Positions 35,281-47,429 of a stretch of DNA of 64,000 bases are shown in pieces. Position 1 is the stretch's first letter, and the number at the start of each line of letters is the position of its first letter. Made by a program: the position numbers and the translations under genes. The DNA is from Pinus tabuliformis. Lineage: Eukaryota > Streptophyta > Pinopsida > Pinales > Pinaceae. Location of the stretch: assembly GCA_031772625.1 (NCBI GenBank), contig CM062820.1, positions 319,455,599-319,519,598 on the forward strand, given 5' to 3'. A model generated the notes under the pieces. It saw nothing but the letters and a program-made list of their open reading frames with translations. It was not told where the DNA came from and ran no database searches.

Positions 35281-36374
35281 CTCATCTCTCCCATGGGAGC
35301 ATGAATGGAAGGATCTATAATCACAGTCCAAAAATACTATGTTTATGATTTCTTGGAAGAAGGTATATGTTAGTCATCTTGTTTTGCATGTTCTTACTAT
35401 AGGTTAGGAGTTGATTCATTGACTGGATTAGAGTTTTTGGCATAGATTAGATGGAATTTAAATTCAACTCACCTTTTCCACTATTAGTTGTTTCATTTTG
35501 TCAATGTTAAAAGGGTGTATGCATGTGATGTTGCACGATTGTTTAGAACTGTAGGCAAGGGGCCTTCCACCACCTCCATCTTGGACTTCACCCTCTTTTA
35601 TGAATCCCAAATCCTATCTTCAAAGTTCTATTCTTGAGATCATTCTCTTAGATCACCATGAGTATCTATCCTCGTGCAAAACATGCCTTGCAAAGGCTCT
35701 GAGCTTGGCTAGGGGTGTTGGCCACCTTTCATGCATTTACGTCAACTTCCATCAACTTTTCCATCCCTTTAACCCATCATTCCTACCTCCTAAACCTTCT
35801 CGACAACCTTCCTGTAGCAATACAGGGCACCTATAGCAGCCTCCTATAGTAGCCTGTTTCTCCACCTTTTTTTGACCATTGATGCAATTTGGAATTAGTT
35901 TAGAAGTATTTTGACCCTAGATGTGACACCATGATCAAGGGAAACACCTCGGCCACTCTAACCATCATTTTTCTTCATTGCAAAAGTAGAATAGCATTAG
36001 TTTCTTTATCACAGATTTGGCACAAATAGAACATTGATTTATATGCAAGTGTGAGCTAGATAAATGATGCATGAAATATTGAATTATGATTTGGTAGGTT
36101 AGCTTCATGTCTACAAGTAGATTTGGTAGCTAGATGGTTGATTGCAAGATAATGTAGTTCCCTCTCTACAAATAGTGTAGCTCTTATCTTTTCATGAGTT
36201 GATTCAATAACATTTACATGTTGAATTTCAAGAAAAAAATCATTTTATCATTAGAAGTAGCTTCTAAATTGCACCTTCATTAGTTAGTTTCCCTTCTAAT
36301 TCAGTACAAAGAATGGTTTTGGAACACTATTGATCAAATTTCTTAGTTGAGGGTGGCATGAGTAGAATCCCATC
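35281..36374. other. Non-coding region
   Basis: No recognisable gene. The 78-codon plus-strand frame at 35600-35836 has no identifiable motif. Confidence 0.5.
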
Positions 36375-36500
36375 TATTGTGTATATAGCACTGTCACCTT
36401 AAAGTTTGTACGAACCCTAGGTTGATAAATAGAGTTGATGAGCCCTTAAGAGTTGCAACACTCTTGGTGCAATACCAAGGCTCACGAGCTGCTCTACTTT
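36375..36500. repeat. Dispersed repeat, copy 2 (mate 27795-27925)
   Basis: Same orientation as the first copy, sharing AAGTTTGTACGAACCC and the following 80 bases with substitutions. Confidence 0.7.
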
Positions 36501-36723
36501 ATAGCACCATCATCCCCATGACTCACTATACACACATCTTCAATCTATAATTCAATGCAGTAGCAGTAGTCATACACTCAACTCACCTAGAAAACAACTC
36601 TACACATAACACTCACTTGGAACAACATGTAACAAGCAACTCATGCACTCGTAGCTTGCTTCAACAACCTATTTACCTAGTAGCAGACATTAATCAAGTT
36701 CACTCAGTTTCAACTATCAAACA

Positions 36724-36878
36724 ATGTATACAATTCCATTGGACACAGTGCCCACATAACTACAGGTTCCACAATTGTTCACACACAATTCTCACATAAA
36801 ATGTATACAATTCCGTTGGACACAGTGTCCACATAGCTACAGGTTCCACAATTTTTCTCACACAATTCTCACATAAGA
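36724..36878. repeat. Tandem duplication, unit 77 bp
   Basis: ATGTATACAATTCC(A/G)TTGGA begins each copy at 36724 and 36801, and each ends in ACACAATTCTCACATAA. The copies are nearly identical, so the duplication is fairly recent. Confidence 0.9.
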
Positions 36879-37107
36879 TTCCATGGCATGATGACAACAA
36901 GCTCCACAATTGCTTACTCTCCATGCAAGATCATGGCTAATTTTATTTTGTAGCGTGAGTCCAAATTTATTGGCAACATCCAGCTACTCGACAATCATTC
37001 ATCCGAACAAAATCAGCATGGCATACAAATTCACTAAATTGGCAGGGTTCCATTCCCAACCCCAAATGGCTCAAATGGGAATGCAATAGACCAGTGCCCT
37101 TTGTGCT

Positions 37108-37546
37108 TCACATGCACATCACAACAATCTGACTCACAAAATCAACCATGAATATCTTTAGTGCACCACAGTTACCAGACAGTCTTGACAACAAGCTGAG
37201 CCACACCGCAGGGCTCTTCTCGTTATAGTACTTGGTTGAGATCTTCCTTGAACACGCACGCTTACGCACAAGAATTCTCCAACCTCTAATTTCCACGTAG
37301 GAAACACACAAATCCCAATACTGCTTCATCTTGTTCGTCACTCTGTGTATGTCTCTTTCAAATACAATAGAGGTTTACCACAGTAAGTTGGTCACTTGTT
37401 GGGCAAGACACGATCCAGGCCTCCATGAGAGCGCTGACGCTCTTGAAGTACACCGACATTTCGAATTCCAGTGCCATGCTGCAGCTCTTCGCCGTTATTC
37501 CTGAAACCCTCTTTGATATTCCTAAAATAAAGAATTTGCATAACAA
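37108..37546 (-). other. Unrecognised open frames, minus strand
   Basis: Two neighbouring minus-strand frames: one with SMALEFEMSVYFKSVSALME (about 37480 to 37358), and one from 37341 to 37108 in another frame. Composition is less AT-rich than the surroundings and looks exon-like. I do not recognise a family, and no splice sites joining them were convincing. Confidence 0.25.
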
Positions 37547-37577
37547 TTTGTATATTTAGTCCAATCCCAAATTTCGG

Positions 37578-38085
37578 TTGTTGCAGTTAAAAATATGTTT
37601 GGGCCATTTTTGTTGTATGGTTCTAGTGAGTGTGAGGAAAATTAGGTGGAAAATGAAGACCATCTTAGCCACACATACAATGGATATCACAGAGCGGGTG
37701 AAAGTAGAAGTGAGGGCCAGGCAAATAAAAGTTACAATTACCAGAATTGAGAAGGTCAAGGATGAAGCAGAAGTGAGAGCCAGAGTCATAAAAGTTACGA
37801 TTATCAGATCTGAGAAGGTCAAGCATGAAGCAGAAGTGAGAGCCAGACTCATAAAAGTTACTACTACCAGATCTGAGGTGGTCAAGCATGAAGTAGGTCA
37901 AGCATGAAGCAGAAGTGAGAGCCAGACTCATAAAAGTTACTATTACCAGATCTGAGGTGGTCAAGCATGAAGTAGAAGTGAGGGCCAGACAGATAAAAGC
38001 TACTATTACCAGATCTGAGAAGGTCAAGGATGAAGTGATTTTGGAGGGAAATGATATTGAACTTTATCTCGATCTGTTGCTTTGA
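37578..38085 (+). CDS. Minisatellite-containing ORF, frameshifted
   Basis: A plus-strand frame made largely of a 21-residue repeat, consensus [21 protein letters not shown], rich in alternating Lys/Arg and Glu. The DNA units are 57 bp (37698-37754), 63 bp (37755-37817), 63 bp (37818-37880), a 16-bp partial (37881-37896), then 63 bp (37897-37959) and 63 bp (37960-38022). The 16-bp partial unit shifts the frame, so translation from 37578 ends at 37907. Beyond it, the repeat frame resumes and would end at 38085 after [12 protein letters not shown]. The antisense strand is also open across the array. Whether it is transcribed is unknown; no family is recognised. Confidence 0.45.
37698..38037. repeat. 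63-bp minisatellite with a 16-bp partial unit
   Basis: Five units of 57-63 bp and one truncated 16-bp unit that ends exactly at a unit-like boundary (GTCAAGCATGAAGTAG). The whole-codon unit length keeps the frame, except at the partial copy. Confidence 0.95.
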
Positions 38086-39924
38086 TTAATTATAAATGTG
38101 ATGTGAAGAAGAAAAAGGATACTAGAATTTTTTTGGATAATATTTATGTAAGTGAGAGAGCCAATATTGAAGCTTGAAGGTTGTGCAGTCAGCCATCATT
38201 AGACAACAAATTTTCTCCAACAGTTGTAAGGATGTGGAGTATCATACTTGTTTAGGATAGCAAGGGTAGAAAAATGACATTTATTGAAAGTGAAAATTAT
38301 CTTGTGGTTGGTTCAGTCATTGATTAACAGAAATTGAAAATTAACTATAGAACATCGTATGCAATTAGTGTTCAAAACCTTATAAACATGTTTACTATAC
38401 TCTTTACAAAAGTCTAAATAAAACTAATATACTTAAACTTTGTATTCATGTGATTAATTATTCGTACATCAGAAAACATAAAAGAGTTGGTAATGGTGGA
38501 AGTATGGAGAGTTTTACCATCAAGTGATGAATTGGTAGATTGGATGGTAAGTCTCGTTTATATTGAGAACTGTTATAAATATTAGTATAGATTTATTTTA
38601 AATAAGGATCTAATATGAGCAAAGAGGGAACTAATTTTTTTACGTCTAAATTTTTTATAAATTCATATTATTTAAATGTGTTTTATAGTTATTTATTAGT
38701 TTTTTAGATTTTTTAAAAATTTATCTAGACAAACATTTAAAATTTCAATTTTGACAAAAAACAAATAACATTACACATCATATTGGATTGTAAAATAAAC
38801 TTCTCTACATAATTACAAAAAAAACTTAATATAGTGAATCGAGAAATCTGTTAATGGTGTAAAAATCGTCATCTGACTAAGAAATGTTCAAAATTCAGTA
38901 GCAAAGGCTAAATCAGACAAGTTGGTCTGTGTATAAGGGCGACTTGTCACGAATATGAAATATAATTTTAATTTAGTAATTATTTTATAACTAATTTAAA
39001 TATTAGATTTGTATATCCAAATAGAACTATTTAAAAATAAATATTCAATTTGTGGTATGACAGGACGCTTGTCATCCATCAATAGAATTTTTATTGAAAT
39101 ATAATTTAAATTTTAATAATTATTTCATATTTAAATTAATTAATTAATATATTAAATTTATGATATTAAAAGTATATTATCTAAAAATTATTTAATTTTA
39201 AATCATTTTTAAAATAAAATTTAATAATAATGCTAATAAGTTTAATTTAATAATAAAATTAAATTTAAGGTTATTAATATATTTGAACAATAATAAAGTT
39301 TATAAATAACAAAGTTATTAAAATGTTTAATAATAAAAATTAATGTTTAAAGTTATTAAAAATGTTTAACAAATTTAACATAAAATAGATGATGATAGAA
39401 TGTTTATTAAGGTACAAAAGTAACTTGTTTAAAATTATAAAAATTAATCATGTTAAGAGTCTCGATCCCGAAATGACTTAGATGACCTTCGGTCATGGCT
39501 ACTCAAATCACATTTTAGTCGTGAATTCATCTAGTCACAAACTATAAAAGAGAAATGATTTATTAATTTTGTTAATAATATTAATAACTTTGGTCAAATG
39601 GCGATCTCAAGCTTTCTCCAATCAATCACATTTAGATCCTCTCACTTGGTTTCATCCTTTGGGGAAATGAGAAAGAATATAATCACTAAATTTTCAAAGG
39701 TTAGTTTATTCCTTTGGACTCCAAATGGTGCTCCACAGTTAGCTAAATTAGGAAATCGACCTTAGACTTATCCTCGACTCCTCAGGATTGGAAAGCTATA
39801 GATCATGAAGCAAGGCTATTGTATGGTTGGTTCCCCTCCCCTCCTAAGGAGTTGCAACCAACCATTCCTTCCACTAACCAGGCCTCTTGCACTATCAATT
39901 ATATCCCTCGCCCCATCCTATTTT
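38086..39924. other. AT-rich non-coding region
   Basis: Mostly very AT-rich (38600-39600) with TTAAATTTAATAATAA-type runs. No gene is recognisable until the RNase H remnant downstream. Confidence 0.55.
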
Positions 39925-40370
39925 TTGAAGTTGAACTTTGATGTTGCATCGAGAGGTATCTAAGGCCTATGGGATATGGGTGAATCATTTGGAACCATAC
40001 TAGGCTTCCCCTCTTCATCTAATCGGGAACGATCAATATTAGTGGTAACAATGTCGCAAAAATAATGGGCTTTGTATGGATATAGAATATGTTCATGCAC
40101 AAGGATTTTGTAAGCTTCCAGTGGAAGGAAACTCCCATTTTTTTATAAATATTCTCCAAGAGCTCTAGAATGGTAACCACATTCGCAAGGTTTCTTCAAG
40201 CTAGTGATTGGATTCCCTTCTAAAATATGTCTCCTCTCTTATCCCTTGTATTCTTGATCTAATTCCTAGGCATTTTCGGGGAAATGGGAACAAAATTACA
40301 GACTTGCAAGCAAACTACAACTATTTAGAATCCTTTCCGCAACTAGCATCAACTTCAAACATCTTATTGA
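39925..40370 (+). pseudogene. RVT_3-type RNase H remnant
   Basis: On the plus strand, with frame changes, one reads FKLNFDVASRG (the first Asp region), then ISGNNVAKIMGF (usual SNNxAE with Glu lost), then KLPVEGNSHFFINILQEL (usual VEGDS with Asp changed to Asn), and finally RHFRGNGNKITDLQAN (usual HxxREGNxxAD). This is the order of an RVT_3 RNase H domain as found in plant LINE-type and other retroelement proteins. Several stops and frameshifts show that it is dead. No RT was found next to it. Confidence 0.6.
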
Positions 40371-41009
40371 ATTCACGCTCAAAGGTTGCTTTATGGTAGT
40401 TAGGTCAAAAGGATTTTTCAGCCTTCGATGGGTCAACTAATGAGGAAAAGGGGGGAAGGGAATGGAATGCCACTGCCCCACCTAGAAAATGAGCTAGGGG
40501 ATGTGGCAACTATCCCCTCACAATGTTAAAGACAATCTCGAATGACTTGCAAAGGAAATTAACTGTGATGGGAAGGAGACAACAACAAACTGTGGCTGAA
40601 GGGAATGATTAGCTTCTTCGTGTGATGGAAAAGGTGGTTATTACCTTGCCCAAGTTGTTAAACTCATAGTGAAGGAATCTTCACTCCTTGGCTATAGGCA
40701 GAGGGAAGCAAGTGGTGGAGGAAGAGATAGTCTCACTAGTAACAAGTGCAATCAAATTGGGAGCATATTAATCATGTAGGGCCTTGTAATGTGCAACTTC
40801 CAACTCCCTAGCTTGAACTCCATTGGGTAGTGATTGGTGTCCTCTAGACACTACAACTTCATTTACTATCCAATATTAATGTGTTTATCCTTCAATTTAT
40901 ATTATATTAATTATTTTTTAATCTTTACAGGGTGTTTTGTGTGTGTCTCGGCAAGGTTGGTTGTCATTGATTTTCACTCAACACACTCCTCTCCCTTTTA
41001 TTTCTAGTG
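40371..41009. other. Non-coding region
   Basis: No supportable feature. It includes a purine-rich stretch near 40440-40520. Confidence 0.5.
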
Positions 41010-41500
41010 TAGATTTCCTTTTCAATCTTCTCAAAAGCCTTTGACTGATGAATTTATCCCTCCTTGGTTTTGGTTTGAGCTTTACACTCTTTCCATTCTA
41101 CCAATCAGAGTGGTGTTGTTTCCTTTTATGCATGTATGTTTTCCTTATGCAAGGGGTGTGTTATCTTGGTGGTTTATTAGCCAAGATATTGGTTTGTGTT
41201 GAGTAGGGAATTTTTGGTCGGTGGATTATCCTGTTGCTTTTACATCTCGTGGATTTCTTTTTCACTCTTCTGGAAAGTCATTGTGTGGAGCCTTCAATCA
41301 GTCGCCTTTTTTTCTAACTAAATTGTACACTCTTGCCACTCCCATCCTTTAAGCGATGTTGTTTCTTTGTTCGTTTATAGGATTTCTATTTCTTGAGGAT
41401 TTTTATCTCGTTGGTTTATTGGAAAAGTTGTTGTTATGAGCTAGGTCAGGGATTCGTGGTCTTTGGATTCTACTGTTGCTTTTCCATATCTAGTGTTTTC
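41010..41500. repeat. Degenerate tandem duplication, period about 239 bp
   Basis: GT(A/G)GATTTC(C/T)TTTTCA(A/C)TCTTCT at 41010 recurs at 41249, and the following blocks (TACACTCTT..CCA, GTTGTTTC, TTGGTGGTTTATT/GTTGGTTTATT) recur in the same order. The copies are old and diverged. Confidence 0.6.
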
Positions 41501-42485
41501 TAGAGGTTCTCTCTTACGTAGTGGTTACATACGAAAGCACCACTGCTCCTCTTGCAACCTAGGTTAGTGTTGGTCTCCTTTTTAACTCCTTCTATCAGTG
41601 GGTGTGCTCAACATGCCATGCCAATGGGCTCATGTTAGAAGAGGGTCCACTTATTACCAAGAGTAGGCCCAAAGAGGTCACACATGCATGCACCACAAGC
41701 TAGAAGAATTTTCCTTGTGATAGCTAGAGCTTACACCAACAAATGTTCATGAAGAACTCTCTCGATCCAAGGAGGAAGCCTCCTCTCATAGGATTACTCT
41801 TTCATACACAAAGGGTCTAAAAAAATGAGCTAATTGGATCCTAGATATAAGGCACACAAAGGGTCAGTTCAACTAATACATGTGGCCCATGGATCTTTAC
41901 AACTTGTCAGGTCTCAGAATTGTTATATTTAATACATCTTCGTGCTCCATGATATTGTATTTTACCCCCTTGTTTCACCAATTCTGACTCTTTTATATTT
42001 CACTACCATATGATTTTGACACAAAAATGAAGGATTGGGTCCAAGGGTATTTGTAATCAAATTACTTCATTAATTTATGTTTTCCAAAGTTTATGCGTAT
42101 CATAAGTCACTAATACAAGTCTATGTAGTTCTTGCACTCCTTAGAGATCCTGCACCAGAGTTAAATTACGTGTGGAACGATTTATCATTTGAGCTTTCTG
42201 TTGTCACTCATTGCTTTATAAGGTTATCAGTTTCCCAGAGTGTAGAAAAGTAGTAAAGTTTGAATTTGTTTCCTAAGACACAGAAGCTCTAAAAGCTTAG
42301 TGAGAACCTCTCCATTGCATAGTGCTCAGAATAGGCTTTCCAACAGTATATGGAAGTCCAAAAATGGACTTCTAGATCAGAAGTTAAAGTAGATTAAAGA
42401 TAATCTTGGAAAACTAGGAAATCAAGGAGGAAAGGACCAAATACAAAGGAAATCACATATCGTAGGTTAGGGGCCCCGGGCACAA

Positions 42486-42538
42486 TATATCCCGCATCCC
42501 GCAGGCCTTGCATCCTACATCCCGCAGGTCTCGCATCC
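42486..42538. repeat. Short tandem of CATCCCGCAGG(C/T)C
   Basis: CATCCCGCAGGCCTTGCATCC is followed by CATCCCGCAGGTCTCGCATCC, a GC-rich 26-28 bp tandem in AT-rich surroundings. (Each copy is described by its key words.). Confidence 0.6.
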
Positions 42539-42738
42539 TGGATATCAGTAACCCCGGAGTCCTGCGATCCCTCGGTCCCACAACATCACGCAATATCTCT
42601 GATTTGTGATCCAGTGTAAAAGCGTCGGGGGAGGTCGAAAACAATTAACAAATGAAATGCATGGAAAAATCAAGGCTGGGCGGACCGTTTCTCTCTCCTC
42701 CACATGGCAGTATGAAAGGAAACGCAGAAAGTATGGAG

Positions 42739-42842
42739 GACACGTGTCACTTAAAATCGACATTTTCAGGGGTCCTAAGGGGTCATTTCCAGGTGACACA
42801 TGTCACCACTCACGGGGGGCATGTGGTAGTGGTGACGTCACC
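42739..42842. promoter_or_regulatory. Cluster of ACGT/TGACGTCA palindromes
   Basis: Within 104 bases lie GACACGTGTC (42739-42748, a perfect G-box palindrome), GGTGACACATGTCACC (42792-42807, 7-bp arms around CA) and GGTGACGTCACC (42831-42842, perfect). G-box and C-box cores of this kind are bound by plant bZIP factors. They are upstream of a TATA-like CCATATAAGG (about 43268) and the 43349 open frame, so a stress-type retroelement promoter is plausible. Confidence 0.55.
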
Positions 42843-43348
42843 CCCCACAAATTGGTGATCGATGATTGCATAGGTTAAACCACTCCTACACCAAAGTATC
42901 CCTGGATTGTGATTGCGATATGCAGTGGTTTCTTCTTGGATGCAATATTTCATGTGTTCCACCCTCAAGGAAAATTTTAAGGATGAACATTTATCTTAAA
43001 GTTTATAAATCTTGGTGAATATCACTAGTTTCTAATATTCAAACTATAAAATGTTTGTTGATATCCTTGTAAAACTATTCAATGTTTTAATGGTTTTATA
43101 TTTAGTCTTTATAAAATTTTGGCGATTTCAAAGGTAAAATAATTTTATACTATAAAATTTGGGCGAATACATTTTAGAAAAAATGGAAATTGGCGAAATG
43201 GCTTTTTGGAAAAATCATTGAAAATTAGCCCACCTATGAATATTAGCCCCTAAAATTTTCCTTGTCCACCATATAAGGATTTCACGTCTAGACAAGTCAA
43301 ACTACACTATGAAAAGAAGTGAAAGGTTCTCCCTCTCTCGGGTTGTGA

Positions 43349-43738
43349 TTGCGAGATCTTCGGTGGGCCCGATCCCAGCGATCAGCGATCACTATGTCAA
43401 GGGGAAGGTCCAAAGGTAAAGTTTATCAAGCATCGGAATGTAGGATTCCAAGTAACAAAGGAAAAAGGCCCCCGGGATGGGAGCCTGAAGGTGTTGGTGC
43501 CCGAGGGCTAAGCCCCTATTCAAGCCCCTGGTCATATCATAAGAAAAGTGGAAAGGTGCTAAACCAAAGGTGGTTGAGGGGGACCAGAGCCCGCGGATTT
43601 GTAATATTTCAAAGGAAAAGCCCCGATTACAGTGAGGCCCCGATAGTACAATACACAACATTAAAGGCATATGGATTGATAGCTGGGGCATTGAAGGAAG
43701 CACGACGCATTGGTGAAGAAATATGGGGGGATTCGTAA
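43349..43738 (+). CDS. Hypothetical 129-aa frame in insertion 1
   Basis: Open frame with an Arg/Lys-rich N-terminal half (SRGRSKGKVYQ, NKGKRPPGWEPEG) and a more ordinary C-terminal half (SEAPIVQYTTLKAYGLIAGA, then LKEARRIGEEIW). It begins about 80 bp after a TATA-like sequence. No family is recognised. It might be a gag-like or accessory protein of the inserted element, or chance. Confidence 0.3.
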   Translation: MRDLRWARSQRSAITMSRGRSKGKVYQASECRIPSNKGKRPPGWEPEGVGARGLSPYSSPWSYHKKSGKVLNQRWLRGTRARGFVIFQRKSPDYSEAPIVQYTTLKAYGLIAGALKEARRIGEEIWGDS

Positions 43739-46396
43739 TGACTTAATGGTTTAGCATAGGACTCCACTCCGACGCAAAACAGAAGGATTTTTGAGACATA
43801 CATTTACAGTCGACCCACTCCCTACTCCAGAGAATGAGTCATTCACGCAGTAAAGGCAGAAGCAACAGGGAACTAGTTGAGCAGCTAGAGGGGCGCACGA
43901 TGACAGAGACTCAACCTGACCAAGGGATTTCAGAGGAATGGAAGAAGGACCTATTCCTCCATCATGCTCCATTTTTACTTCTATTTCTGCAATTTCCATT
44001 TATTTACATGAAGGGATCGAATCCCAATTGTAATTGTTTTGGGAAATAACGACTTACATAGACCAAGAAAGCTAGTCTAGTAGGACAGCTAGAGCTCTGG
44101 CTAAGAAATTTTTGTAACTCTAAGTCCATCTCCCCATCTTCTTATAAAAATGGGGAAGCAACACTTTAACAAGGATTGACTGGTTCTAGAATTTCTCAAC
44201 CGAGGGGTCTAAACTCTGTGATACCAATTTGGCTCATAAATCGGTAAGAGAATGACTTGTATTTCATACTATATTACTTTACACAAGCAGACCTTTCAGA
44301 ATATCAAAGAAATGGGGGTGATTCCCTCTTCTTAGTATTATAGTATGTTATCCTCATGTTTAATTCCATTCTGTTCATATTCTTCTTTGCATTCATGCTA
44401 TAATAGTTGCTAGAAATTATTCCATGCTTCCTTACAAATCCATGCATGTTGATTTATTAATTCATAATGCCTGTATGAAGGGATGAAGTTATATCTTCAA
44501 ACTTCTCTATATGAATCATAGGACCCATCCTCTTTTCAATCCATTATCTATGCTTGTAACTCAAACAAGTGTAGAATTTCCCATGGCTTGCAGCTCTATG
44601 TGATCAATATAGAATTCTGGATGCTTTGGGCTCTATATGATGAGTTATGATTTCTCCTAATCCTGTTTCATTTAATCTACAATCTTATTAAGCTGTAAGA
44701 CCCTTTGACGTAATCGATCGCTACTATTTTATCTGATACTCCTGGGAACTGTGTGTGTGAGGAAGTGCTTGAAATACATAACTCACCTTTGTAGGAATGA
44801 ACTGAGCCCCCTTATTATCTTTCATTACGTGACAATTGGAGTGCTACAAACCCCTCACATATAACCTTTCATGCACTCCTCTATTTAAGATGTCCTAGGA
44901 ACTGGTCTACAATCAACCAAGAGGTTGTCTCTAGGAGGTATTCTATCACCCCTGTAGCACTTGTGCCACAGGGTGCTAGATTTAGCTACAACATCTTTCC
45001 ATGGATGCCAATGCTAGCTGGTTGTAAAAGAGTTTGTTTAAGATTATTTTGGAGCTTGTTTGATAGTCAAAGCCATGCTTATCATTCAATGATATGTTCC
45101 TGCACCAACAACAGTTCCTGCACCAATTTGGGGCAAGACCTATTAGCAAAATTCCAGGAGAAAACTGAGGTATGATTTGTGTTCATAATGATGTTTTAAT
45201 GCTTCACATGGGTCAAAACACATCCAAGTCATACAGATGGATTTTTAGAAAATAATTAATAATTCAGCCCCAAATTCACACACTTTTCAAAATTCCAACT
45301 TCCTTCTCAATTTACATGCACAAGAGGAAGAGCCTAAAAATTTTGGGACATGGGATTTTATACCAATATAGGAAATTGAGTAAGAAGTAATCCATCTTTC
45401 AAAATTCACCATGGTTTGGGAGATTCAGAAGGATCTTTGAGGCAAATTTGTTAAAAATGCACAAATTTCCATATTTTTGAATCATGCATATATTTGAAGA
45501 AAATGGGTTGTTCTAGCTTAAATTTGTAATGTAATATGTATAAAAACCCTTTGTTCGAGGAGAAGACATGGTTCTAGTTTCATAATGTTGGTTTCCCCTT
45601 TGTGGTAGATTATTTTTGGATGCTTGAGCATTGAGATCTTATTGCACAATGTAGAAGTCTGAGCATCAATTCAATACATAAATCTTGTACCAGATTCTAT
45701 GATTTGATTTCTTTTGCATTTAGTTATGTCTTTGTTATTTAATTCCTTTTTTTTATAGGAGGCAGGATCTAGTTGGCTAGGCCCACCAATCCAGCTCGTT
45801 CCCCTCCTTCTTGTGCACATTTTCCATTAGTATATAAATCCATCAACTAGCATATGGTTATTGGAGTGCTAATCTATGGTTTTCTTTCTGGAAGCTTATT
45901 TTGTGGTAATTATATGTCTTTCGTCTTTAATATATATTCATGTTTCACCTTTATAGAAATGCAATAATCTCGTGGAGAAAATCATGATTAATGTGTGAAG
46001 ACCATTCATAAACTACAACAAGTTTCTTTCAAATCCACTATGGAATATAATATCTATAATTGTGTGTATGATCGGCCTTAAATTTATTAAAAATCATTAA
46101 ATACAATGGGTAATTCAATGTTATGTTTGTTATGACATGTTCTGAAGAAGATTCCTTAAAAGTCCTTGTAAGAACTTAATATACATTTATTTGACTTATT
46201 GCACGTTGAAGATTTCATATATATTCAGGAAATTGTGATTAAAATTCAAGTTAAAAGTTTCTTTATTTACGAGAAATCCAATCTGAAATAAATTTGTGCA
46301 CATAAGACTATTTTGAGTGGACTATAATATTTAAAACTATGCACGTCTTGATCCTTGGGTGAAGACTACACATGATATTTGAAGTCTTCTTTATTA

Positions 46397-46424
46397 GTCC
46401 CTGCCCCTTCGGGGCTGCAGGGAC
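46397..46424. repeat. Perfect-stem hairpin GTCCCTG...CAGGGAC
   Basis: GTCCCTG (46397-46403) pairs with CAGGGAC (46418-46424). Inside, CCCC pairs with GGGG around TTC. GTCCCTGCA recurs near 46455. Confidence 0.8.
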
Positions 46425-47022
46425 TATTGTAATCGGTTCAGGATAGTTTCATTAGTCCCTGCACAGAAACCAAGTTAATTAATCAATTTAACTTAATGTT
46501 TTTGGGTCATATTTTATGAAATAACTTTAAACACCTTTTGGGTAATCTATGAGATTCATCTAACCGCCATTAGAACCAATCGACAATTTAAACATCTTAT
46601 TTGGCCTCATATCGAGGCATGATGTACTAAAACTTAGGATAAATTTCAATTCGTCTCCAAAGTTTCACTCTCAATTAACTAATGCTAACATTAGTTTGGC
46701 TAGCATTTCATGTTTGGGAATTAAGAAGATAATTTTAAACAAAAAAAATTACATTACAGGGCTGCAGAGAATTCGTATATTTAGACAGGTGTTTAAAACT
46801 TTGCATGGCGGTACCACTTGTCTTAAATTCCAGTGATCTTTACCCTACCAGATGTTATATGGCAGTGTTATCCACATAGAAATATTACCCTCTTCAACGC
46901 ATTAATAGTGGATGCTACAACAGTTATCACTTTGGGGGAATGGTAGGTCTGCCTTTCCTCGTTATGCCTATCCATGCTTGTCCGTCAAGTGCTAGCTCTC
47001 ATTCACAGTTAGAGTAAGCAAC

Positions 47023-47301
47023 TCAAAGCTCTGGACCGAGCTCAAATCTCTGGACTAAATCTGTGGATTGCACGTGACAGAGCTTCTTCGTCTTCCACCG
47101 ACCATCTTTTTCTACTAGGTGCACTAGAAGATACATGCCAAGCATAAAACATTCCTCTGCACCAGCTGCAGAAACAACAGAGGATTCAAGTTGCTGTTTC
47201 GAATCTGTGGAATTGTGAAAGATGGGAATGGATGCGGGCGATTCCCCCTCCAGAATCACAGTTGGAGTATGCGTAATGGAAAAGAAGGTGAACTGCGGCA
47301 T
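47023..47301 (-). CDS. Hypothetical 92-aa frame in insertion 2
   Basis: Starts MPQFTFFSITHTPTVILEGE and ends DLVQRFELGPEL. The middle has a run of small residues (SSVVSAAGAEE) and then FMLGMYLLVHLVEKDGRWKT. The composition is balanced and exon-like, unlike the surroundings. I recognise no family. It could be a captured gene fragment. Confidence 0.3.
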   Translation of the reverse strand: MPQFTFFSITHTPTVILEGESPASIPIFHNSTDSKQQLESSVVSAAGAEECFMLGMYLLVHLVEKDGRWKTKKLCHVQSTDLVQRFELGPEL

Positions 47302-47429
47302 GATTTAAATTCCTGGTTTGGACGTAACTTTGCGGTGCTTTGAAAATGCCCTTGCATTGCCTTTAAAGCTGTTTTACAAATTCACCTGTAGATTTTCTTT
47401 CTCAGTCCATTTGACTTTAATTTAAATTT

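Larger units (their letters stand above)
42199..44993. mobile_element. Insertion 1 in the 5' LTR of element C (2.8 kb)
   Basis: Absent from the matching place in the 3' LTR (GAGCTTTCCATGG at about 57841). It has TGTTGT...ACAACA ends. CTTTC lies on the left and, after one extra T, CTTTC on the right. It may be a solo LTR or an LTR-bounded composite. Inside are a bZIP-type palindrome cluster, a TATA-like CCATATAAGG near 43268 and a 129-codon frame. A tRNA-Met-type complement, CTCTGTGATACCAA, near 44215 suggests a further LTR boundary, but I could not match two LTRs. Confidence 0.65.

Noticed and set aside
37556-38027. Two antisense frames over the 63-bp minisatellite (hydrophobic, LALTSASCL repeats)
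   Set aside because: The repeat is open on both strands. I kept the plus-strand frame because its composition is more protein-like, but the choice is not certain.
42606-42878. 90-codon frame across the palindrome cluster
   Set aside because: Overlaps another frame and palindromic regulatory-like words; no domain.
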